Source: Limnomonas spitsbergensis (taxonomy: Eukaryota > Chlorophyta > Chlorophyceae > Chlamydomonadales). From it: a DNA stretch of 64,000 bases. The position numbers and the translations under genes are program-made. The stretch covers positions 310,001-374,000 of the forward strand of contig JAYJMM010000011.1 in the NCBI GenBank assembly GCA_037349105.1, written 5' to 3'. Below are positions 34,405-43,646 of the stretch, one piece after another. Within the stretch, counting starts at the first letter, position 1. Every line of letters starts with the position of its first letter. The notes beneath the pieces were generated by a model, which worked only from the letters and a program-made list of their open reading frames with translations, did not search any database and was not told the origin of the DNA.

Positions 34405-34910
34405 GTAACCTACCTGAAGGTACACACTTATGCACTAAAGGTACACACTTATGCACTGAAGGTTCACACTTATGCACTGAAGGTTCACACTTATGCACTG
34501 CTGTACATATCAGAGTAGGAACTACGTATAGTTTCCAATCCTTCGTGATATTTTAACGAATCCCTCGGTATAGGCGATCCCTGAGGACAGACCCCGTCCC
34601 GTACAGGACATCCACATCCTTCCCCGTGTCATTGCAATTGTGGATCAATCCCTTCCCTAAGGACAGACCCCGTCCCGTACAGGACATGCTCTTCCCCGTG
34701 TCATTGCAATTGTGGATCAATCCCTTGACGGTGTATACCTCAGTAATCTTTTCCAATTTCCCTCACAACCAGCTACGGCATTTCACGCCGAGAGGTTTTA
34801 CCAATCATTCAGGTGATATATTAATGCATACAGTATAATCGTGTGTTTTAAAAGTCATTAATGTATACAGTATAATCGTGTGTTTTAAAAGTCATTCAGG
34901 TGATATATTA
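34405..34910. repeat. Three small tandem duplications
   Basis: (1) A 27-bp unit with GGTTCACACTTATGCACTGA, four copies at about 34410-34500. (2) A segment of about 70 bp with GACAGACCCCGTCCCGTACA and GTGTCATTGCAATTGTGGAT, two copies at about 34585-34725. (3) GCATACAGTATAATCGTGTG followed by TTTTAAAAGTCATT, two copies at about 34825-34895. Confidence 0.8.
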
Positions 34911-34991
34911 ATCCTTAACATTGACTCTAAACCCTTAACTTAGTAGCTTAGGTTATTGACAGCTTGCATGCATCATCCAACGGGAAAAGTG

Positions 34992-35150
34992 TGAACTCAC
35001 ACCCAGCTGGCGAACGCCAGGGCGGCGGCGGGGAGGACGTAGACGTGGGCCATTATGATCGAGATGCAGAGGTAGCCGGTGACAAAGTCTTCAACGAAAA
35101 GGCTGATGGCAGGCTGGATGTCGGATACTTGCTTGGTAAGGGACCTGAAG
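34992..35150 (-). other. Membrane-segment exon
   Basis: On the minus strand, after an acceptor-like ACCAAGCAAG, the frame reads SDIQPAISLFVEDFVTGYLC, then ISIIMAHVYVLPAAALAFAS and W, and stops at a GTGTGAGT donor. The last 25 residues are hydrophobic enough for a transmembrane helix. Four decayed relatives lie just upstream in gene direction (35340-35900), so it looks like the best-kept member of a local exon duplication. The family is not recognised. Confidence 0.5.
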
Positions 35151-35339
35151 GGGGAGTCGAGGAAAATAAATAAGTAAATAAACAATATGCCCTGGGGCAA
35201 AGATTAAGGAAGCCGCCCGAAAGAGGACGTACATTTGTAGGTACCACGTCGCAGACCACAGCTCAGAAGGGGGACTGAATGTGAGGGGACAGGAGTATAA
35301 TTTTGTTTGTGAAGGTTGATTACAAGACGGATGTCAAGC

Positions 35340-35955
35340 TTGGGTTAAACATAAGGGGGCGAGCAAAAACACAATTAAGATGCAGAGGTAGCTGGTGACC
35401 ACGTCTGCAATCGAGAGGCTGATGGCAGGCTGGGTTTCAGACAACTGCTTAGAAGACGGCCTGTATGTGGGAGGCCAGGAAGAACATGATTGGGATGCAG
35501 ACGTGGCTGGTGACCACTTCTTTAATTGAAAGGCGAGGTGAAGTCTGGGTGTTGGATAATTGCCTGGAGCTGGGCCTGGATGTGGGAGGAGGAGGACATG
35601 TAGCTGTTTAAAAGGGGACCTGGACGTGAGGGGCGAGCAAGAACATGATTGGGATACAGACGTGGCTGGTGACCACTTCTTCAACTGAAAGGCGAGGTGA
35701 AGTCTGGGTGTTGGGCAATTGCTTGAAGCTGGGCCTGGATGTGGGAGGAGGAGGACATGTAGCTGTTTGAAAGGGGACCTGGACGTGGGAGGCGAGCAAG
35801 AACATGATTGGGATACAGACGTGGCTGGTGACCACTTCTTCAATTGAAAGGCGAGGTGAAGTCTGGGTGTTTGATAATTGCTTGGGAGCTGGGCCTGGAT
35901 GTGGGAGGAGGAGGACATGTAGCTGTTTAAAAGGGGACCTGGATGAAAAAAGGGG
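35340..35955 (-). pseudogene. Tandem decayed copies of the 34,992-35,150 exon
   Basis: One copy near 35345-35445 reads TQPAISLSIADVVTSYLCIL. Three more, at about 35470-35560, 35640-35720 and 35800-35880, have a period near 159 and read TQTSPRLSVEEVVTSHVCIP then IMFLLA. The ED/ADVVTSxxCI core is kept. The 159-bp period is a multiple of three, leaving a 229-codon frame open across the array. Confidence 0.6.
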
Positions 35956-35959
35956 ACCG

Positions 35960-36320
35960 ACCCACCTAGTGCTCCTAGTGCTTCATGGGTAGGTGCACCT
36001 ACTAGGTAGGTGGGCAGGTGCACCCGCTGGGTAGAAGGTGCTTCCTGCTTATATCCACCAACCCACCTAGTGCTCCTAGTGCTTCATGGGTGGGTGCACC
36101 TACTAGGTAGGTGGGCAGGTGCACCCGCTGGGTAGAAGGTGCTTCCTGCTTATATCCACCTACCCACCTAGTGCTCCTAGTGCTTCATGGGTGGGTGCAC
36201 CTACTAGGTAGGTGGGCAGGTGCACCCGCTGGGTAGAAGGTGCTTCCTGCTTATATCCACCAACCCACCTAGTGCTCCTAATGCTTCATTGGTTGGTGCA
36301 CCTACCCACCTAGTGCTCTA
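35960..36320. repeat. 101-bp tandem repeat
   Basis: Three full copies and one partial copy. CACCTAGTGCTCCTAGTGCT recurs at about 35963, 36064 and 36165, with GGTGCACCTACTAGGTAGGT and GGTGCTTCCTGCTTATATCC in each. Rich in CTAG- and GGTGCACC-type palindromes. Confidence 0.9.
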
Positions 36321-36366
36321 ACCTTACCCACCAAATAAGCAGATAGCACTAGGTGAGTACTAGGTG

Positions 36367-36660
36367 CAACCTGGAGGTCCAAAATCAATTCGATTCTCAC
36401 GTTCACTGACGAAAGAGTGGGCAAGCGGCCAATTGTCTACTGAAAACCCAATATTCCATTATTTCCGGAGATGCCCACAGGTCAACGCACCAGAACGCGC
36501 CGAGATGACGCTCTGCGGAACAATCGCGAACGCCAGTAGTGGGAGACCGGCGTCGGTGGAGACGGAGCTCTCGTATTCAGACGTGGTCTATGACGAGGAG
36601 TCCTTTGCGTGCGCGAGAACTCCGTGTGCGGTCGATTCGTCAATGTCGGATGCACAGTAG
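36367..36660 (+). CDS. Hypothetical ORF, possibly a terminal exon
   Basis: An open frame ends in TAG with ordinary residue content and an acidic C-terminal half (VETELSYSDVVYDEESFACA). A possible acceptor (CCCACAG at about 36480) would start a shorter exon beginning VNAPERAEMTLCG. No homologue is recognised and no partner exon is identified; it could be chance. Confidence 0.25.
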   Translation, partial: QPGGPKSIRFSRSLTKEWASGQLSTENPIFHYFRRCPQVNAPERAEMTLCGTIANASSGRPASVETELSYSDVVYDEESFACARTPCAVDSSMSDAQ

Positions 36661-37399
36661 GCGGTGAGGAGAGTGAGGTTGGTGACAGATATTTATAGTC
36701 ACAGGTCGGTCGTGTGGGTGGGGATGATTTTCGGCAAATCATACGTTGGCCTGCCAATATAATAGTGAGCTGGCAGGCTATCAGCAATCAAATTTGAATC
36801 GCTTCGATATCGGAAATGCCTTGGGTTCGCTCGCGTCAGCATTTAGCATGGGCTGTCATGCTCGAATGTGTGGCTGGCGGGCTGCCCCCCTACACGCGCA
36901 GGCAGACAACTCGCAAACTAGCAAACATAATCGTATATCGGGGCATGTAGGAAAAAAGATACATAACATTATCATACCCTGCTCCCAAGAGCAAGGTGAC
37001 TCGAGAGACAGACACACAACATGAACTAAGCCCTCTCCTCAGCAGTACCGCAGCTCCTGGAAAATGCAAATGAAAGGAGACACCCTGGGTGCTCCCAAGA
37101 GCTGAGTGGCTCAAGAGACAGGTAAGTAGGAAACCCAACTCCTCAGGAGTATCCCCTGAAAATTAAAACCTGAAGGGAGAGCGAGGCCCATGGACAGCAA
37201 GCTAAGGTGCATGATAGGTAGGGGATCAGCATGGGAGGCACTAGGGGTGTTGAGCCCCCCCCCCCCAATGAAGGAGTGTTGTGGTGAGATAGGTGAGAGG
37301 ACAGTCCCCAAAGCTGGTGGGAGGGTTTGTAAAGTCCTGGAGAAAGTCTCACCATAACCATGCTTTTATGGCCTTGGAAGCTGCGTGGCAGCCCATATT

Positions 37400-37912
37400 G
37401 CCTGGTACTACCAGGTCCTGCCTTGTACTACCCTGGTACTGGCCTGGTAGGGCACGTGGTACCAGGCACTGCCTGGTACCAGGTCCTGCCTTGTACTACC
37501 CTGGTACTGGCCTGGTAGGGCACGTGGTACCAGGCACTGCCTGGTACCAGGTCCTGCCTTGTACTACCCTGGTACTGGCCTGGTAGGGCACGTGGTACCA
37601 GGCACTGCCTGGTACCAGGTACTGTCTGGTACTACCCTGGTACTGGCCTGGTAGGGCACGTGGTGCCAGGCACTGCCTGGTACCAAGTACTGCCTGGTAC
37701 CAGGCACTGCCTGGTACCAGGTCCTGCCTTGTACTACCCTGGTACTGGCCTGGTAGGGCACGTGGTGCCAGGCACTGCCTGGTACCAGGTGCTGCCTTGT
37801 ACTACCCTGGTACTGGCCTGGTAGGGCACGTGGTACCAGGCACTGCCTGGTACCAGGTCCTCCCTTGTACTACCCTGGTACTGGCCTGGTAGGGCACGTG
37901 GTACCATTCCCT
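37400..37912. repeat. 68-bp satellite with nested palindromes
   Basis: About seven copies. The unit includes CCTTGTACTACCCTGGTACT, GGCCTGGTAGGGCACGTGGT and ACCAGGCACTGCCTGGTACC. CCTGGTAC/GTACCAGG arms and a central GGCACGTGGTGCC-like palindrome can form hairpins. A 32-bp piece of the unit also sits in the AP2 gene promoter at 43398-43429, and a weaker piece lies at about 38010. Confidence 0.9.
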
Positions 37913-38114
37913 GAGCTGCTGGCGTCTTAGTTTCATAGCATGGAGGCCGGAGATCATGCCGCAGACAAAAGGTAATCCCAGACACCTGGGAGGCTTTGTC
38001 GTAGCCCGTGTTGCCTGGTAGGGCTCATGTACGCGGTTCCCAGAGCCGACGGCCCGAGCTCCTTAGTATGGAGGGCGACCATGCAGACAAAGCCCAGACA
38101 CCTGGGCTCATGGT

Positions 38115-38486
38115 GTGGGCAGATGGGGGTTGGAGAAGCCCAACATCCGTCATAGTGAGCAAACCAGGCAGGAGGGCCCCCGCAAGCTCTGCCATTACAG
38201 CTTTGGCGACGGGGCAGCTCCAGAAGCAGTGTCGAGAAGCAGTGCTCGGAAAGAATACGCTCGGTGGAAAGGAGATGCTTCCGAGTCATGGGATACAGCC
38301 GCATTGGCGTGGTTGGTTGAAAGCAACATCATGGCTACCAGCTGCCCTCACGCCATTCAGGGTCAGGCGCTAGCAGGCATATTTGCAACCGGGTCGTACC
38401 GGGTGCCCCAAAGGGATTTTAACGCAGTCAAGAGGTCGTGGCACCCTGTCGCAATCCACTCAGCGGGAGGGGGGGTAGATGAGTAA
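38115..38486 (+). CDS. Hypothetical ORF before a satellite
   Basis: A 123-codon frame with ordinary composition (EYARWKGDASESWDTAALAW, then LVESNIMATSCPHAIQGQAL). It runs into the 63-bp satellite at its 3' end. No homologue is recognised. An opposite-strand frame is also open over the first part, which lowers confidence. Confidence 0.3.
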   Translation: MGRWGLEKPNIRHSEQTRQEGPRKLCHYSFGDGAAPEAVSRSSARKEYARWKGDASESWDTAALAWLVESNIMATSCPHAIQGQALAGIFATGSYRVPQRDFNAVKRSWHPVAIHSAGGGVDE

Positions 38487-39110
38487 GGGGGGGAGGGGGG
38501 GGTCGAGGGCCCACTTGACATTGATAATCAAGGTGGGGTGGATGAGTAAGGGGGGGAGGGGGGGGTCGAGGGCCCACTTGACATTGATAATCAAGGTGGG
38601 GTGGATGAGTAAGGGGGGGAGGGGGGGGTCGAGGGCCCACTTGACATTGATAATCAAGGTGGGGTAGGTGAGTAAGGGGGGGAGGGGGGGGTCGAGGGCC
38701 CACTTGACATTGATAATCAAGGTGGGGTAGGTGAGTAAGGGGGGGAGGGGGGGGTCGAGGGCCCACTTGACATTGATAATCGAGGGGGGGTAGGTGAGTA
38801 AGGGGGGGAGGGGGGGGTCGAGGGCCCACTTGACATTGATAATCGAGGGGGGGTAGATGAGTAAGGGGGAGAGGGGGGGGTCGAGGGCCCACTTGACATT
38901 GATAATCAAGGTGGGGTAGGTGAGTAAGGGGGGGAGGGGGGGGTCGAGGGCCCACTTGACATTGATAATCGAGGGGGGGTAGGTGAGTAAGGGGGGGAGG
39001 GGGGGGTCGAGGGCCCACTTGACATTGATAATCAAGGTGGGGTAGATGAGTAAGGGGGGGAGGGGGGGGTCGAGGGCCCACTTGACATTGATAATCGAGG
39101 TGGCGCTGTC
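38478..39110. repeat. 63-bp satellite, about 10 copies
   Basis: The unit is GATGAGTAAGGGGGGGAGGG then GGGGGTCGAGGGCCCACTTG and ACATTGATAATCAAGGTGGGG. On the minus strand the frame IINVKWALDPPLPPLLTYP is open through the array, and just upstream it reads GSICKNDSATSIINVKW, so the unit may have grown from a minus-strand exon. The period of 21 codons keeps several frames open. Confidence 0.9.
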
Positions 39111-39536
39111 GTTTTTGCAGATGGAGCCAACAAGCTGGAGTCAGGTGGCTGTGCGAACAGACAGGGTAGCCTCGAGGAGGAGGATGGGTTTGGGGGTCCC
39201 CGGGCACCTGTGGCTACTGTGGCTGGAGGAGGGGGGAACCAGCCCACGGAAGCCACCAAGATGCGCGTCCTGACCGGGTTGGTGCGAACCCAAAGGACCC
39301 AATTATGTGGCAGGACAGCCAGGAGGGCGGACACTTGGATCAGGACGGGTGCAAGCGGTGTCGGGTTGAGCCAGGCCGCTATGTTAGTGGTAAGGGTCGA
39401 GAAAAGATGCAGGAGTCCGCCGGTAGGTGGTCTGAACGCAGGGGTGGCTGACATGGATGGAAGCAAAGCGGCCTGCATCAAAAAACGGGGCGGTGGAGGG
39501 GAAAGGGGGGTGGGGGGGAGGGAGGCTGAAGTTTGA
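39110..39536 (+). other. Exon-like region, two competing frames
   Basis: After a good acceptor (TCGTTTTTGCAG, ending 39120) one frame stays open to 39536 (GANKLESGGCANRQGSLEEE onward). Another frame, open from about 39175 to 39449, looks more protein-like and has two cysteine pairs (TCGYCGWRRGE and DGCKRCRVEPGRY) of the kind seen in small zinc-binding modules. Which frame, if either, is used cannot be settled here, and no family is recognised. Confidence 0.3.
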
Positions 39537-39839
39537 CCGGCCAGGCGACCGGCCAGCGATGAGCAGTGAGCTTAAGTTACACGATTGGGTTGCCCAAAAG
39601 AGGCACGGCAGCACACCAGGGACCAACGGTGGCGTTGAGCTCTTCGACAAGGGAAGCTGGCCACACCTCCCGGAGTCCTACCACCAAAAGAGGCACGGTA
39701 ACACATTGGGACCACGGGTGGCGTTGAGCTCTAAGACAAGGGAAGCTGGCCTCGAGGCCCGTATTCCTACGTAGGAAAACGGCCGAGGTAGGCGTTGGGA
39801 AGCGCGGGCGATGCGCCCCTCTGACCCTTAAGGACACCC

Positions 39840-40085
39840 ACCTGCCGCCTCTGGGTGCCCGGACCTCCTGCTCTGCCCCCTCTGAGATTCCCAGCACCAC
39901 CACCAGGATCCCGTTCCAGGTTATTCCCTCTGCTATGTATCGCCCCTTATGCTTACCCTCCGACCCTAATAGACACCCACTACACCCACCTGCCGCCTCT
40001 GGGTGCCCGCACCTCCTGCTCTGCCCCCTCTGAGATTCCCAGCACCACCACCAGGATCCCGTTGGTTATTCCTTCTTCTATTTAT
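39840..40085 (-). other. Two well-preserved copies of the NGILVVVLG exon cassette
   Basis: Minus-strand exons of about 95 bases, 39985-40080 and 39845-39935, read (I)TNGILVVVLGISEGAE, then QEVRAPRGGR, each followed by a GTGGGTG donor. They are about 130 bp apart and almost identical, with no stops, and appear less decayed than the 19-22 kb copies. The hydrophobic stretch could be half of a membrane helix. Gene identity is unknown. Confidence 0.55.
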
Positions 40086-40094
40086 TGCCCCTTT

Positions 40095-40550
40095 TACTCT
40101 CTGACCCTTTTACCCTATTGACCACGCACCTGCCGCGATCAGGTCCAGGGGGGCCATTGGGGGAATTAGGAAGCGCAGGGGGATGGAGTACCATGGGATA
40201 GGGCAGGGAGAAGGCATGAGGCCGCATCTTGGTCAGTGGCGAGGGCCAGTGTGAGAAGTGCAAGAGGAAAGCGAGAGGGGGGGGGGTCTGGAGGGAAGAG
40301 AATGATGGATGAGATCCTCGACAAGCCCAATCCAGAGCAGCTAGCATGCTTACGACAGTAACTGTGAGATAACTGGATTTCCTCCTTGAGCGAGAAAACC
40401 TTATTTGGTTTGCGTTCCATGGCTGCAGTGAGGCGGCGGAGGCGCCCAAAGAGAAGCAAGCCCGTGTTGCCAGCAATACACGCTGAGAAGCGTCAGACAT
40501 GGGCAAGATGCTGATCCTGGTGGTGAGCCGAGGTCTCACACCCCTCAACT
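40095..40550 (-). other. Possible exons upstream of the cassettes
   Basis: The minus frame over 40315-40548 has ordinary composition (TTRISILPMSDASQRVLLAT, then RACFSLGASAASLQPWN). A second short reading (NGPPGPDRGR followed by GTGCGTGG) ends at about 40130 with the same GR-donor layout as the cassettes. These might be exons of the gene that carries the 39.9-kb cassettes. Not confirmed. Confidence 0.3.
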
Positions 40551-40569
40551 CCCGGAACCAGTCCCCTAA

Positions 40570-41335
40570 TCCCTGACCTATTCAGTGTCCCCCCCCTCAG
40601 CTCCCGTGACCCAGGCCCTAATCCCTGACCCATTCAGCCCCCCCCCATCAGCTCCCGTGACCCAGGCCCTAATCCCTGACCCATTCAGTCTCCCCCCCCT
40701 CAGCTCCCGTGACCCAGGCCCTAATCCCTGACCCATTCAGTCTCACCCCCCTCAGCTCCCGTGACCCAGGCCCTAATCCCTGACCCATTCAGTGTCCCCC
40801 CCCTCAGCTCCCGTGACCCAGGCCCCAATCCCTGACCCATTCAGTCTCCCCCCCCTCAGCTCCCGTGACCCAGGCCCTAATCCCTGACCCATTCAGTCCC
40901 CCCCCCCCTCAGCTCCCGTGACCCAGGCCCTAATCCCTGACCCATTCAGTCTCCCCCCCCTCAGCTCCCGTGACCCAGGCCCTAATCCCTGACCCATTCA
41001 GTCTCCCCCCCCCCTCAGCTCCCGTGACCCAGGCCCTAATCCCTGACCCATTCAGTCTCTCCCCCTCAGCTCCCGTGACCCAGGCCCTAATCCCTGACCC
41101 ATTCAGTCTCCCCCCCCTCAGCTCCCGTGACCCAGGCCCTAATCCCTGACCCACTCAGCATCTCCCCCTCAGCTCCCGTGACCCGGGCCCTAATCCCTGA
41201 CCCATTCAGTCTCTTCCCCTCAGCTACTAGGACCCGGCCCCCTAATCCCTGACCCACTCAGCCTCTCCCCCTCAGCTCCCAAGACCCGCCCCCTTATCCC
41301 TGACCCCTTTAACCTCCACCATGCAGCCCTCAGCC
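40570..41335. repeat. 51-bp satellite, about 13 copies
   Basis: The unit is CTCAGCTCCCGTGACCCAGG then CCCTAATCCCTGACCCATTC and AGTCTCCCCCC. The C-run length varies between units. It grades into looser CCCTCAGCCC sequence after about 41220. Confidence 0.95.
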
Positions 41336-41339
41336 CCTC

Positions 41340-42240
41340 AGCCCTGACACTCTCAGCCTCAGCCTCTCAGCAGCCTGGCTGATAACCCTACCCCCTTCAG
41401 CCTCAATTCGTCAGCCAAGGATGGCCTCTTAAGCTCGACCCTTAAGCCCCTCAGCCCGATAAACCCTGAACACTATAACCTCCACCCCTCAGCCCCTCAG
41501 CCCCATAAACCCTGAACACGATAACCTTCACCCCTCAGCCCCTCAGCCCCATAAACCCTGAATACGATAACCTTCACTCCTCAGCCCTGCCCCCGTGCCC
41601 TATACCCGTGCCCTGCCCCCGTGCCCTTTACCCGTGCCCTATACCCGTGCCCTATACCTGTGCCCTATACCTGTGCCCTGCCCCCTCAGCCCTGCCCCCT
41701 CAGCCCTGCCCCCTCAGCCCTGCCCCCGTGCCCTGCCCCCTCAGCCCTGCCCCCTCAGCCCTGCCCCCTCAGCCCTGCCCCCTCAGCCCTGCCCCCGTGC
41801 CCTGCCCCTGCGCCCTGTCCCCTGCCCCCGTGCCCTGCCCCCGTGCCCTGCCCCCGTGCCCTGCCCCTGTGTCCTGCCCCCGTGCCCTGCCCCCGTGCCC
41901 TGCCTCGTGCCCTGCCCCCTCAGCCCTGCCCCCTCAGCCCTGCCCCCGTGCCCTGCCCCCTCAGCCCTGCCCCCTCAGCCCTGCCCCCTCAGCCCTGCCC
42001 CCGTGCCCTGCCCCCGTGCCCTGCCCCCGTGCCCTGCCCCCTGCCCCCTCAGCCCTGCCCCCTCAGCCCTGCCCCCTCAGCCGTGCCCCCTCAGCCCTGC
42101 CCCCTCAGCCCTGCCCCCTCAGCCCTGCCCCCTCAGCCCTGCCCCCTCAGCCCTGCCCCCTCAGCCCTGCCCCCGTGCCCTGCCCCCGTGCCCTGCCCCC
42201 GTGCCCTGCCCCCGTGCCCTATACCCTATACCCTTGACCC
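41340..42240. repeat. Short-period CCCCGTGCCCTG / CCCCCTCAGCCCTG array
   Basis: Units of 13-14 bp form mosaics of CCCCCGTGCCCTG and CCCCCTCAGCCCTG. All three plus frames are open for about 210-230 codons (PCPLSPAPSALPPQ type), as expected from the period. Although proline-rich, it lacks any flanking pherophorin domain, so a hydroxyproline-rich protein is not supported. Confidence 0.9.
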
Positions 42241-42349
42241 TTGACCGTTTTAATAATTCCCGTTCCCCCCAATTTCTGAAACTCACCTTTCAATAAGGCA
42301 GCTTACCACTGGTTCAGTAAGTAAAGCTCTGACAGAAGAACAAACGCCG

Positions 42350-43230
42350 CTCAGGCAGCAGTGGAAGGCTGGAGATTGCACCGTGGAGGTGCTGATGTTG
42401 TGGAAACAGGTGATGCCGAATGTGGATGCTGTTGTTGCTGCTGCTGTTAAAGATCCCCGGGAATCCTTGCAGGTGCTGCTGAATGCGGCAGATTTTGTTA
42501 TTGCTTCTGTCGTTGAAGAGCCCTGGGATTCCTTGGAGGTGCTGCTGACTGAGGCTCATGTTGCTGCTGCTGCGGTTTGACTGTTGAAATGCCCCGGGAA
42601 TCCTTTGGAGGTGTTGCCCAGTTGCTGCTTATGTTTCTGCTGCTGTTGTTCATGAGCCCCGGGAATTTTTGGAGCAGTTCCTGCTGAGTGTGGCTGCTGT
42701 TGCTGTTGCTGCTGTTGAAGAGCCCCGGGATTCCTTGGAGGTGCTGCCGAGTAGTGCGGCCGATGTTACTGCTAATGCTATCGAAGAGCCCCAACATTCT
42801 TAGGAATATAGGAGGTGCTGCCGAGTGAGTGCGACTGATGTTGCTGCTGATTGTGAGAAGCCAGTGATGTCTTGGAGGCGCTGCTGTGTGCGGCTGCTGT
42901 CTGCTGATGTTGCTGCTGCTCCAGTTGAACTGTTGAGATACCCCGCGAATCCTTTGGAGGTGTTGCCCAGTTGCTGCTGATGTTTCTGCTGCTGCTGCTG
43001 TTCTTCATGAACCCTATGATTTCGTGGCGTTGTTAGGTGCCAAGTGTGTCTGATGTATGCTGCTGCTTCTACTTGATTTTGAAGAGATCGCGAGTAGTCC
43101 TTGGAGGCGTGGCTGACGAGATCGCCTGATTTTCTCCTGCTGATTGTGAGAAGCCCCAGGATTTCTTGGAGACGCTGCTGTGCGCGGCGGCTGATGTTGC
43201 TGCTGCTCCAGTTGAAGAGCCCCCTGCATG
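42350..43230. repeat. CTG-rich dispersed repeat (about 90-100 bp), tandem cluster
   Basis: Units combine CCCCGGGATTCCTTGGAGGT, GCTGCCGAGTGCGGCTGATG and a (TTGCTGCTG)n tract. On the minus strand they read TQQHLQGIPGLFNSS. About nine diverged copies lie here; others are at 46230-46400, 59960-60450 and 62005-62120. Open frames are periodic and differ between copies. Confidence 0.8.
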
Positions 43231-43329
43231 ATGTGTGAACCCTGCTGGTGTGAAAGGTATGGACGTGCACATGCCCCCGTTTGAAATAAGCCTACCGTCA
43301 TGCCGACACTTGGCCACCCCCTGCTGGAT

Positions 43330-43646
43330 ATCCTGCAATTCAAATTTACTGTTTTGGCCTAGCTTATATTCCCTGCTGTGTAGATATTGTCGACGTCGGC
43401 CTGGTAGGGCACGTGGTGCCAGGCACTGCTGTGTTTATATTGTCGACGTCGGTGTTGACGACTGTCTCGCTCGTGTTTTCACTGTGTTTACCGTATCACA
43501 TTACCTGCCCGATTCCTTCTCAATGTAGACAGTTTTAGGGTTTAGCGACGTGCGTTGCATCGTTTATCTGATCACTGGTGTATCTGAGACATTCACTTTA
43601 AAGTCTGCAGCAGCTTGTCCATTTGTTCCTGTTGACTGCTAACTCT
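43330..43646 (+). promoter_or_regulatory. Promoter/5' UTR of the AP2 gene, shared by three loci
   Basis: This region aligns with the sequence upstream of the paralogous first exons at 48854 and 62905. Shared blocks include GTTGACGACTGT, ACTGGTGTATCTGAGACATT (GTGTGTCTGA in the others) and CATTTGTTCCTGT shortly before the ATG. Only this copy has the 26-base insert flanked by a 27-bp direct repeat (43373-43399 and 43426-43452), matching the 68-bp satellite at 37.4-37.9 kb. Confidence 0.65.

Noticed and set aside
41595..42296. Proline-rich frame resembling a hydroxyproline-rich wall protein
   Set aside because: Three overlapping frames are open through a 13-14 bp array and no pherophorin or other domain adjoins it, unlike the gene at 4.8-7.9 kb.
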